DNA from: Eledone cirrhosa
Lineage: Eukaryota > Mollusca > Cephalopoda > Octopoda > Eledonidae
Length of the DNA: 64,000 nucleotides
Assembly: GCA_964016885.1 (NCBI GenBank)
Contig: OZ024743.1
Location: 166,693,522-166,757,521, forward strand
Direction: 5' to 3'
Positions 53,882 through 63,849 of this stretch are shown in pieces (positions within the stretch are counted from its first letter, which is position 1; each line of letters opens with the position of its first letter). Below the pieces are notes generated by a model. It ran no database searches. It had not been told where the DNA came from and saw only the letters and a list, made by a program, of their open reading frames with translations. The translations under genes were made by a program, and so were the position numbers.

Positions 53882-56006
53882 TGTTTTCTTTATTAACCAC
53901 AAGGGTTTACATAAAGTAGACATTAAGGACAGTGCAGGACAATACAGGACGGTACAAATGGGCATTTCTGCGTGTAAAAAAACAGAGGATGTAATAAAAT
54001 AACAAAGAAAAATTCCCTAATAGGGGGGAGACTTCCGAGGGACATTTGTGGAGAAAGCCCATTAAAAGACCACAGTGACCCTGACCACCAGGGAAAGTGC
54101 CCTCTCCCAGTTTCCACCTTTAATTTACAGACACATACTCAGAGTAGGCCCATTCACTCGGGCCATACTTGCTTCTCTCACCCATCTTTCGACAAAATGC
54201 TGGGAAGAGAGCACTTCCCTCTCTACCCTGAATTTCCTTTTCAAATGAAATTTGAAAAAGTTAATCAGAGCATCACCGAAGAGGTAAGTACTCGTCTTCA
54301 GCCCTTTCAAACGTGTCCACCATACCATCTCTTTCGCCATGGCCACCAGACAGATAAAAACTGCCTGCCCTTCCCGGCTAAAGGAAGAGGGCGGGGAAAT
54401 CCTCACGATGGACTCAGCTGACAGCTGGATCCGTCCTACACGTGACAGCAGGTGTTCGACATAAACCCACAAGTCAACAATGCTCGGACACTGGACGAGT
54501 GCGTGCAGGACGGTTTCGTCGCCCTGCGCGCATCTCGGACATGCCCGGCTGACGGCACCTCCATGCCTGTAGAGTTTATCCCGAACTGGCAAAGCTCCCC
54601 GGTAGCACTGCCAGGCCAGGGATTTCTGGAAGTTGTCCATAGGCCCCGGCCCGAAAGTCCGTCCGAAGAGATTGGCTAGTTGATTTTCGTCGACGCCTAG
54701 AGTTTCTCCAAGTACGTCGTCGCTCTTCCCCTCCACTAATCCTCTATAGAACGCCAAGGTGGAGTTTCCACCGATCAGATTGCCCGATTGGTCGAGGGCT
54801 GTGATGCCTGAAGACATTCCAGTCTCCAAGCGCTCCCTCTCGGTCTTCGCTTGACCCAGGACTGCAGATCCGTCAAGGAGACGAGCTGGGGAAAGACGTG
54901 TCTAGCAAACGGCGACCACACCTGATCACCGTCGAGGAAGAGGTGGAGATGTCGTAGCCTGAGCGCGTGTCTGCGCATCATCAGCTACGGCAAGCCCAGC
55001 CCTCCACATAGCGGGTGTTGACAGCAGATGGACCGCCTGACCATCGGAGCGTGTCCCTTCCACAAAAAGCGAAAGAGCAAAAGCTCCAGCGCAGTCAGGC
55101 GGGGCTTAGGACAAGGTACGACGGTCAGGCGGTAGTAGATGACGGACGCGAAGTACGCGTTAGCCACCTCCGCTCGACCTTTCAGGGATAGCTTCCTCTC
55201 TGCCCATTTCTGGGTGAGAGAAGCCACCCTGCTCGTCACCTCGTCCCAGTTTTTGTCCGTCTGGAGGTCCGCACCGAACCAGACCCCTAGCAATTTAACC
55301 GGTCCGTCCGTCCAGCGCCCGACGACGCTGTTGGAGGCATGGAACTGCCTCTCCAGGTGCCGAGCTGCAGGCCCACTGACTTTTCCTCTGTTGATCATTG
55401 CTCCTGTCACCGCTTCGTATTCTCTTAGTGTAGTGCCGATCGCCTCGAAGTGTTTGGCGTTCGACACCACCACGGTGACATCGTCCGCATATGCTGACAC
55501 GGATCTTCCGCATCCTAGTTCGCGCGGGACCACCCTCAACGTCTCCAGCTTGTGCAGTAATGGCTCGAGAGTCAATACGTACAAGAGGGACGAGAGAGCA
55601 CAACCCTGGCTGACTGAGCGCATGATGCTGAACTGCTGCGACAGATGACCGTTCATCCTCACAACTGAGCAGATGTCGCTCTACATCGCTGCGATCCAAC
55701 CCCTGAAAACGGGCCCGAAACCGGCTGCCTCGAGGACCGCCGCCAGGTACCGATGGTCGACCCTATTGAATGCTTTGGATTGAACCAAGTTGATCAGGGG
55801 CCCACCCGTGCCATGTTCCTTAACCACCATCTCTATGATGTATCGCATGAGGTGGAGGTTGTCGTGTATGGATCTGTCCGGAATGGCGCATGTTTGCGCC
55901 TCTCCCACCAGACCCTTGACGACAAGCGCCAGCCTCGTTGCTAACACCTTGGCCAAAATCTTGAACTCTGCGTTTAGCAGGGTCATGGGCCTGAAATTAT
56001 CGAAGA
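53882..56006 (-). pseudogene. Tx1-like LINE copy D, truncated mosaic
   Basis: Minus strand. 3' end (TTCTTTATTAACCACAAGGG on the plus map) at 53884. C-terminal block 54125-54829. RT 54985-55662 with RSVSQGCALSSLLYVL, SAYADDVTVVVSNAKHF and EVANAYFASVIYY. Further upstream 55681-56006 with NFRPMTLLNAEFKILAKVLA and LINLVQSKAFNRVDH, where catalytic Asp is Val. A TAG near 55682 and several frameshifts break it. The part above about 55560 matches copy C and the part below matches copy B. 5'-truncated where a Gypsy fragment starts. Confidence 0.9.
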
Positions 56007-56597
56007 CAAATAATCTCAATAAAAATGGAGTAACATGATTCCAATCGCTCTGTCGTCTATCCGAGGATTGCTTTGCACTGCTACAAACGCCACGCCACAT
56101 GAAAGAGTATTTTCATTCACCAGATCGACAAACAACGGCACAGAAATACCAGAGTTTCTAAATAAACCGGGCACAATCGTGCTACGTCGACGTCACATAA
56201 GGAATAAAGGTGATCTCACGGAAAACGTTCAACTCATCGAGACGATCTCACCTCACTTTGCCAAGGTACAATTTAATAGTGGAAGAATAGACACAGTCTC
56301 AACTACAAATCTCGCACCAGCAGCATCACCACAAAACAATGGAAATTCAACAACATCGGAGTGTCAGAATAATAACTCCCCCAAAGGCGCCAATTTAACT
56401 CAACCAACAGCAATATCTACACCTGTGGCCGTTGGGAACGAAAGTATGACATCTACCGCCGATGACAATCCTACATAGAGAGCTGAATTCAACGACGATG
56501 AATATTCTGACATTCTTAACCTCGAATAACACACCCCAACAACAAAAAGACGCCGAGGACGCTTAGTAGTGAGGCCAATGCGATACAACGACTAACG
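56007..56597 (+). pseudogene. Gypsy-type integrase C-terminal fragment (G4)
   Basis: 147-codon frame (56035-56478): IALSSIRGLLCTATNATPHE, then FLNKPGTIVLRRRHIRNKGD and NVQLIETISPHFAKVQFNSG. This is the region after the integrase core in one group of Gypsy elements. A TAG at 56476-56478 and a TAA near 56527 interrupt the same frame, which ends RRGRLVVRPMRYND at 56594. It is unlike the C-termini of G1-G3, so it is a different Gypsy lineage. The upstream part was lost or displaced at the Tx1-like copy D. Confidence 0.75.
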
Positions 56598-56801
56598 CTA
56601 GAGGCAAAGAATGTGATGATATGATTTGTTTTATAGCATCACTTTCTTCTCTTTGATTTGATTCCTTTTTATTCTTATTCGTTGTATTCGTTCTGTTCTT
56701 GTTTGTTGTATTGTTGAACCATACTAATTTCTTCTCTTATTGACTCTTTCGATATTATTCTTAGATTGAATAAAAACCTTTGATTTAGTACAAAATAATA
56801 C
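56598..56801. other. Non-coding DNA after the Gypsy fragment
   Basis: T-rich sequence with AATAAAAACC near 56769. It could hold part of an LTR, but no partner repeat is in the window. Confidence 0.4.
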
Positions 56802-56847
<46 letters not shown>

Positions 56848-56898
56848 TCATCATCATCATCATCATCGTTTAATGTCCATCTTCCACGCTAACATGGG

Positions 56899-56930
<32 letters not shown>
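56802..56930. repeat. (AT)n blocks around a SINE-tail remnant
   Basis: (AT)n at 56802-56844 and 56901-56930. Between them, (ATC)n followed by GTTTAATGTCCATCTTCCACGCTAACATGGGTT (56846-56900) resembles a repeat tail often seen in cephalopod DNA. On the minus strand it ends GACATTAAACGATGATGATG. Confidence 0.7.
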
Positions 56931-56934
<4 letters not shown>

Positions 56935-56989
56935 TCATCAACATCCTCATCATTTTACGTCCGCTTTTCCCTGCTTGCACAGCATCTCT

Positions 56990-57490
56990 CCACTTGTCAC
57001 GGTCCTTCGTCATCTCCACTGTGAGCTTCAGCGATCTGAGGTCTGTTCTCACCACTTCCGCCCATGTTTTTCGTGGTCTACCTCTACTACGTCTTCCTTC
57101 AACTGGCATTTCCTGGCACTTCTTCACCCATCGGTCATCATCCATGCGCATCACATGTCCATACCACCGCAGTCTCCTCTCCCGTACACTACATTCTATC
57201 CCTCTCAGACACAGTTTCTCTCTCAACACATCCATGCTGGGTCGTTCACGCACATTGACATTGCACATCAAACGGAGCATGCTTGCCTCATTTCTCTCCA
57301 GCCGTCGCATATCCTCTGCAGTTGCTGCCCAAGTCTCACTACCATGCAGCATCACGCTCCTCACACAGGCATCATATAACCGGCCTTTCGTACACAGGGA
57401 GAAACCCTTCTTCGCCAGCAGAGGAAGCAGCTCCCTAAACTTCTTCCAACGCGTCCTTATTCTAGATACTATGCACTCGGAACACTCCAC
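56990..57490 (-). pseudogene. RTE-like LINE C-terminal region
   Basis: Frame with SRIRTRWKKFRELLPLLAKK, LYDACVRSVMLHGSETWAAT, ASMLRLMCNVNVRERPSMDV, RERRLRWYGHVMRMDDDRWV and RGRPRKTWAEVVRTDL, the tail typical of RTE-group proteins. It is joined to the RT frame by a frameshift near 57480. Function of this tail is not well defined; it follows the RT in intact elements. Confidence 0.88.
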
Positions 57491-58561
57491 CCACCCATGC
57501 TAATCTGATCTCCTAGGTACCGGAAGCTATCAACCACTTCTATAGCATCCGCCTGCATTTGAAAAATGTGTCTATCAATGCGACTTCTACTGTCTAATTT
57601 CCCTGTACATCTACTGCATATGTATTTCTCCCCACCTGTTAGTTTGCCTGCTATCCCACTACATCTCTTGTGCACCCAACATCTGCATCGTGTGAATTTT
57701 ACAGAATTTATGCCAGTTCCTTTTCTGCATATCGAACATGGCCATTTCCCTGACGGAACCATAGTTTTGACCTCTTTTCTACTCGTCAACACTTTTGTCT
57801 TAGATAGGTTCACTCTCAGTCCTCTTGAATCCAACTGCTGTTTCCATAGCCAGAATTTATTCTCTAGCTCCTCTACTGATTCTGCTATAAGAACCAGATC
57901 GTCAGCATAGAGAAGTTCCCATGGACAGCCAGCCTTAAACTCATCTGTTATGGTTTGGAGGACTATAATGAACAAGAGCGGGCTGAGGACCGAACCTGGA
58001 TGTAATCCTACTTGTATCTGAAATTCCCCACTAAACTCCATTCCTACCCTGACTTTACTGACAGCACCCCTGTACAAAGTTTGCACTGTCCTCACAAGCC
58101 ATTTCTCAACACCTAGTTTCCTTAGGGACCACCAGATGACAGATCGGGGTACCCTATCAAAGGCCATCTCTAGGTCAACCTAAGCTAAGTATAGTGGCTT
58201 ATTCTTCTCTAAGAACCTCTCTTGTAATTGTCTCACCAAGAAGAGGGCATCTGTTGTACTTTTCCCAGGCACAAAACCAAACTGCATCTCATCTAGTGTG
58301 ACCCTTTCTCTAATAAGTTGTGCTAATATCCTTTCTGCCACTTTCATAACCTGATCCATCAGTTTTATACCTCCTCTCCAGAACATGCCCTTTACCTTTG
58401 TAGCAATTTATGTGAATACTGCTGCACCAGTCTCTGGGTATGACACCTCCATATATAGCCTCATTGATGATGCGTGCAACCAGTTTAGTGCCTATGTCCC
58501 CTGATGCCTTCAGCATCTCAGCAACTATCCCCGATGGTCCAGCGGCTTTACTATTTTTCAT
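57469..58561 (-). pseudogene. RTE-like LINE reverse transcriptase with zinc-finger-like insert
   Basis: Three overlapping minus-strand frames. 58310-58561: KNSKAAGPSGIVAEMLKASG. 58180-58386: LMDQVMKVAERILAQLIRER then QFGFVPGKSTTDALFLVRQL. 57469-58167 (232 codons): MAFDRVPRSVIWWSLRKLGV (motif A), HPGSVLSPLLFIIVLQTI, LLYADDLVLIAES with YADD at residues 87-90. Then a Cys/His cluster at residues 144-187 (CSIC, CRCWVHKRC, CSRC spacing), resembling a PHD-type finger, and AIEVVDSFRYLGDQI. Frameshifts near 58170 and 58370 disable it. Confidence 0.9.
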
Positions 58562-59179
58562 TTCCTTAATCGCGCCTTGGACCCTATATTCGTCAATCTC
58601 AATAGCTGGTCCCTCTGTCGGGTCTGCTAGGGGTAATTTCTCTCTCTCTCATTCGTTCTCCACATTCATCAGTCTCTCATAATGACATTTCCAGACCTCC
58701 TTTTTCTGATCATTCATGACACTAAGTACACCGGCATCATTCCGGACACATTTATCTCCAACAACATCCTGATTTGCATTGACACACTGCCTTGCAATGT
58801 GGAACACCGCACGTCTTTGATCTTCCCGTGGCAGAACATTGGCAAACCTCCTACTCTCAGCCTCCCTGCGTGCTAATTACACCTGACGTCTAGCTTCTCT
58901 CTTAGCGGCTGTATATCCTTCTCTATTCCCACCATTTTTCCAAGCCTACCATGCTAGTCGTTTGTCTCTAATGGCCCTATCTACCGTGCTGTTCCACCAC
59001 CAAGTCACTCTCTGTCTGGTTGGAGCTCTGCTCCAGCCACAAATTTCATCTGTAGCCTGCAGTAAGTTGTCACGTAAGAAATTCCAGGTATCATCTGTCA
59101 TACGACTCTAAATCGTCTTCCTTTTCGTCATACACATCTTGAAGGGCTTTCCTAAATTTGTATTTTAGTGAAAGGTCTT

Positions 59180-59584
59180 TTAGCTTCCAGAAAGGTCTTT
59201 TAGATCCACACTTTCCTGTGTCTCATTCCATCTCTTGCTTACTGAGATATCACTAACGACTAACCTATGCTGTGGGGTACATTCTTCTCCAGGGTATGCC
59301 TTGGTATTTGACACCATCTGTCTGTCCCGCTGCCTAACTAATAAGAAGTCAACCTGGCTTATGTACTCGTCTGATTTGTAGGTTATTAGGTGGTTGGCAG
59401 GTTTCTGGAAGTTAGTGTTGCAAATGGTCAGTGTACTTGCATCACAAAATTCAAGAAGTCTCACTCCTTCATTTCTTGAGCCGTAACCGTGCCCACCATG
59501 TACCCCAGTGTAACCATCCTGGAGCTGTTCAACATGGCCATTGAAGTCCCCTGCTAGCATAACGATGTCTCCTTCCTCTGTCAT
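59180..59584 (-). pseudogene. RTE-like LINE APE endonuclease, C-terminal half
   Basis: 134-codon minus-strand frame: IVMLAGDFNGHVEQLQDGYT (GDFN catalytic block), GGHGYGSRNEGVRLLEFCDA, ICNTNFQKPANHLITY, SQVDFLLVRQRDRQMV and QHRLVVSDI (final His block). It matches the second half of the RTE-group endonuclease. The first half is missing, and stops lie between it and the RT at 58.6 kb. Confidence 0.85.
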
Positions 59585-59585
59585 T

Positions 59586-59760
59586 GCGGCTGTTTGTAAT
59601 CAATCCGCCGTCGAGGCGGTTCCGCCGCCGACCCGTAGGGTTGCGCGTAGGCAGCGGGGAATACGACCGGCTACGGCGATGCTTACTCGGCCAGGGGGTC
59701 CTGTCTATTATATAAGGTAAGCTATTATATAGGGTAAGCTTGATCTGCTGCTAGACAATG
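59586..59760. other. GC-rich block of unknown origin
   Basis: About 130 bp rich in CG (CCGCCGTCGAGGCGGTTCCGCC, CCCGTAGGGTTGCGCG) between AT-rich neighbours, followed by two copies of TATATARGGTAAGCT. No coding frame. Could be the head of an unrecognised SINE. Confidence 0.4.
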
Positions 59761-59806
59761 GTGTTGTTGCTGTTGTTGAAATTTGGTCGCTTCGCGTGTG
59801 TGATAT

Positions 59807-59811
<5 letters not shown>

Positions 59812-59874
<63 letters not shown>
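59812..59874. repeat. (AT)n microsatellite
   Basis: About 31 AT units, preceded at 59755-59795 by GTTGTTGCTGTTGTTGAAATTTGG, which recurs with an expanded (TGT) tract at 60297-60405. Confidence 0.93.
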
Positions 59875-59878
<4 letters not shown>

Positions 59879-60121
59879 TTATTTATCTCTTTCTTTTCTC
59901 CATACATTTCTCTCTCTCTCCGGTATTTCTCCAGGTTTTCTTTCTCTTTCTTTCTCTCTCTCCGTCTTTTTCTAATTGTGCTTAACACTATGAGACAGCC
60001 TCCAAAAGTAATGGTTGTATTTTAAAAGGGTACGTCAAAGCTATTTGTAAAACTGTTATATATGGTATTTTGTCTGATGAAGGCATACCATAATTTAATG
60101 TGGTATCCCTGAAATATGTAT

Positions 60122-60232
60122 AATGAAATAAATATGGTTTTATAAATATAGTTTCCATTTATTAATATCGTGTATATATATATATACGATATTAATAAAT
60201 GGAAACTATATTCATAAAACCATATTTATTTC

Positions 60233-60236
<4 letters not shown>
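60122..60236. repeat. 50-bp inverted repeat hairpin
   Basis: AATGAAATAAATATGGTTTT...TTATTAATATCGT and its reverse complement, one mismatch in about 50 positions, with a short (TA)n loop around 60173-60185. (TA)n follows the right arm. MITE-like or a replication palindrome. Confidence 0.9.
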
Positions 60237-60275
<39 letters not shown>

Positions 60276-60439
60276 CACACACATTCAACACAGACAATGG
60301 TGTTGTTGCTGTTGTTGTTGTTGCAGTTGTTGTTGTTGTAGTTGCTGTTGTTGTTGTTGTACTTGTTTTTGTTCAGTTGTTGTAGTTGCTGGGTTGAAAT
60401 CTGGTTGCATCGACTATATGTATAAATATATATATATAC

Positions 60440-60502
<63 letters not shown>
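60237..60502. repeat. (TA)n, (TGT)n and (TA)n microsatellites
   Basis: (TA)n 60237-60271; (TGT/TGC)n about 60299-60362; (TA)n with CATATA breaks 60424-60501. Open frames here are artefacts. Confidence 0.92.
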
Positions 60503-60518
<16 letters not shown>

Positions 60519-60936
60519 TTCAACACAGAGAAAGGAGTTTGGCAACAGGTCAGTCACCTTAGTGTAAATAGGGTAATGACTTATGTAAATGTGGTGGTGG
60601 TAGGGACCGAATGTAGACGTTATTGTCGTGGTGGGGGGGTAGTGAGATGTATCAAGTTCATAGTTCACTTGTCCCCTTTCCTCTCTTTTCAAAATTTGAA
60701 TGTATGGCCATTTTGCAATGGGGGGGGGGGCAAGTAAACGTAAAATGTAAAATTTAAATAGAGATTGCTCTGGAAAAATATATGGAATATTTCTGTAGCT
60801 TCTTCAGCTTCTGTCAGAACATTTCCCCGAAGTCCAATGGGCAAAGATTTTGTTGTATTTTGATCTTTCAGAATACAAAAATTAATAAAAACTTACCCCC
60901 ACGAAAAACAGTGTATTGTCCGATCTAAAAGCTCCC

Positions 60937-61060
<124 letters not shown>

Positions 61061-61427
61061 CATATAGGAAAATGTATGACCCCGACGGCAGAGCACAAGC
61101 CGTATCGACGGCTATTTCTGGACTAAATTAGAATTTTTAGCATGGTAAATAAATAGCCGAACTTTTCAAGGGGTAATTCCTTATATGGGAAGAATGTAGT
61201 TGTCAAGAGGATTGGTCAAAATTTCTTATAAACACAATTAAGTCTATCATGGCAGTGGGTGGGAGGTGGGGGTGGCTGAACTTGCCTGTAGAACAATGAG
61301 TGAGTGGGTGGAGCCGGTCAAGCGTTGAAAGTGAATTCTATACTGAAAATTCTAAGGAATGTATGAAACTAGGCTAGAGGAAGTAGGCGAAAAAGGATTC
61401 TGGAGAAAATAGAGAAGGGACATTATA

Positions 61428-61728
61428 GAATAGATAAATTAATTGAGATTAGAAGATAAATAAGAAAAACATATCTAAAAATATAAAAATGGATAGTAAG
61501 AAGTGATAAAAAAAACTTTAGAGTCTAAAACAGCCGCTAAGTTTAGTTGGTGTTGCGTTTTCGGTCATTGCTATGGAATAGGTTAATAGGTTGAGAATAG
61601 AAGATACTAAATAAATAAAAAATTGTTGAAATTATAGAATTGGGTAGTAAAAAGTAATACAAAATCTCTGTGGTCTAAAACAGCTGCTATAATTAGTTGG
61701 TATTGCGTTTTCGGTTAATGCTATCTTT
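61428..61728. repeat. Two diverged ~150-bp tandem units
   Basis: GTCTAAAACAGC(C/T)GCTA...TTAGTTGGTRTTGCGTTTTCGGT and the preceding GATAAAT-rich part occur at about 61428-61577 and 61579-61728. Non-coding. Confidence 0.8.
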
Positions 61729-62020
61729 AATTTACTGGGGTTGGGGTACTGAGACTACAAAGGCGCGATGGGCTGCCTCGGGGTAGGCGAAAGAGGAAAA
61801 GGAAAAGGATAGGGAGTGGCAGGAAGTGATAGGAAGAGACAAAGGGAAGAAGAAAATAGAAAGGAAAAGAAAAGAGGTGCATCTACCTATGTTAGCTGGG
61901 GTTTCCCCTATCTTGTTCGGCAAGTGGGGAAAAGGAGGATGTTGCAGCCATTGTTGCAGCCATCATCAATGGTACTATTATGTTCCCTCCTATTTTATTG
62001 TAATGTCTACACCATTTTTA

Positions 62021-62022
62021 TT

Positions 62023-62085
<63 letters not shown>

Positions 62086-62088
62086 TTC
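62021..62088. repeat. (TTTA)n microsatellite
   Basis: About 16 TTTA units in T-rich context. Confidence 0.95.
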
Positions 62089-62381
62089 TTGTCTCCGGCT
62101 CTGCGCATGTGTTTGCGCGTGTGTATAATGTTTGATGTGTGTGTTCGCGTTTGAGTGTATGTGTTTTTGTTTTTGTATTCTATCGTTGTTCATTAGTGTG
62201 TGTTTATATGTGTTTGTTGTTGTACTTGTGTATATATATATATATTTATTTATTTATATTTCCCTTAAGTCAGTATTGTTTGTTTGGGTATGGTTGTTGT
62301 TGTTATTCCATTCGTTTTTTTCTGTTTAACTTTGGTCTTCTTAGCTCTATCTCAGTTGCTTCTCTGATTTGTCTACCTGAT

Positions 62382-62720
62382 TTATCTATGCTTAGATATT
62401 ATTTTAATTTCTATGTTGTCTATATGACCGTCATGTCTTTGTCTGGCGTGTTCATATAGTACTGAACCGTTTTTTTGTGTCCTTTTAGTGTTCCCCAGTG
62501 TTGGTCTATTCTTTCTCCTATGCTTCGAGCTGTCTCGCCTATGTATGTCGTTGTCATGTTTCTGCAAGTACCCTCTGTACATCTTATGCCATAGACTACA
62601 TTTCTAGTTTTACAGTTTATCTGGGGGTTCATTTTTCATATAACACATTTCTTATTTGTACAGTGGGTTTTCTTAAAGGGGAATATTTTGCTGATCAGGG
62701 ATTTTATAGTAGTTCCTGGC
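62382..62720 (-). pseudogene. PLE GIY-YIG endonuclease fragment
   Basis: Minus strand in two frames: MNPQINCKTRNVVYGIRCTE (GIY-like), TTYIGETARSIGERIDQHW with intact YIG (62420-62632), then after a frameshift SVLYEHARQRHDGHIDNIEI (62382-62470). Same family as 26669-27099. The 3' flank (62280-62380 on the plus map, GTTATTCCATTCGTTTTTTTCTG) also matches that element's 3' part. RT missing. Confidence 0.85.
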
Positions 62721-62810
62721 CTTTCTACCACTTTAATGTTTAGATGGGTCTTTCTTAGGGCCTTTCTACCACTTTAAGTTTTAGATGGGTCTTTCTTAGG
62801 GCCTTTCTAC
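62718..62810. repeat. 41-bp tandem duplication
   Basis: GGCCTTTCTACCACTTTAA...TTAGATGGGTCTTTCTTAG occurs twice (starts 62718 and 62759), followed by a partial third GGCCTTTCTAC. It lies just upstream of the GIY-YIG fragment in its coding sense. Confidence 0.9.
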
Positions 62811-62829
62811 ATTGCTTAGCTAATTTCCC

Positions 62830-63393
62830 TCCAGGGGTAGCATCTACGAACAAAAACCTTGCAAAACTAATTCATCACCGTCACGGCATTAGTTTGTGCC
62901 AAGCTGAAAGGTTATTGAAAAACACTGTTTTCTGTTATATAAAAACTACAATAAAAACAGAACAAATTCGCTTCTTAAAACACTGTTTCCTTCAAAATAT
63001 ATACGGTAAACATCTTAAAACAAGTAAATAATTTACTACTAAACAAAACACAAGCCGAACGCCTAAAAGGCACGTTAACAGTCAATAGAAATATTATAAT
63101 TACGAATATCTGCTCCTTTTTGTTGAGCTGACATGTATAAAATTACCGGTATATTGATCAAAGATTATCTTCCTTTGTCTTTAAAGAACATCCCTATCGC
63201 ATCTTTTGAATCATGTGGTTTAAAAATAAATAAAAGCCCACCACACAATACTTTACTTAACTCATTTGAAAATGACCTAGTAACACTAGTTAAAAGAATT
63301 AAATACAGAAAACATTACAATAAGAAGAACAATTTATTGCGTATTACAATTGTTTCCCCGGCGAACAGCTCGGGGTGCATTCTGAATAAATAA
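62830..63393 (+). pseudogene. PLE N-terminal region
   Basis: An 86-codon frame (63133-63393) contains LKNIPIASFESCGLKINKSP, then SFENDLVTLVKRIKYRKHYN, the N-terminal block that precedes the RT in PLEs. Upstream frames from about 62860 (HRHGISLCQAERLLKNTV) could be its earlier part. AT-rich like the YRDD-type PLE. No RT follows before the window's final repeats, so it is a 3'-broken piece. Moderate certainty. Confidence 0.6.
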
Positions 63394-63567
63394 GAATAAC
63401 AAGTAACTTTTATATACAATTGATAAATAATCAATAATAATTTATAATTTATAAATATTAATTTATAACACCATTTAATGAATGCCAATTTTTAATAGAT
63501 AATAAACAATAATTTATAATAATAAAACAACCCTTTTATATATATTATATATATATATTATATATAT

Positions 63568-63625
<58 letters not shown>

Positions 63626-63691
63626 ATATATATATATATATATTATATATTATATATATATATATAATATATATAATATATATAAAAGGGT

Positions 63692-63741
<50 letters not shown>

Positions 63742-63849
63742 ATATATATACATATATATATATAATATATATATATGTATATATATATATATACAACCCT
63801 TTTATATATATTATATATATTATATATATATATATATTATATATATATA
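63394..63849. repeat. AT-rich DNA with nested CAACCCTTTTATA inverted repeats
   Basis: CAACCCTTTTATATATATTATAT at 63529, its inverse TATATAAAAGGGTTGTATA at about 63680, and the direct form again at 63795, separated by long (TA)n/(TTA) mixtures. No gene. Confidence 0.85.

Larger units (their letters stand above)
56931..59590 (-). mobile_element. Decayed RTE-like LINE
   Basis: Minus strand, order endonuclease (59180-59584), RT (57469-58561), zinc-finger-like block, C-terminal region (56990-57490), 3' end ATGATGAGGATGTTGATGATGAT then (AT)n. Several frameshifts and stops. 5'-truncated in the endonuclease at about 59590. Confidence 0.9.

Noticed and set aside
56873..57503. 168- and 169-codon plus-strand open frames
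   Set aside because: Shadows of the RTE-like LINE C-terminal region, which has clear family motifs on the minus strand.
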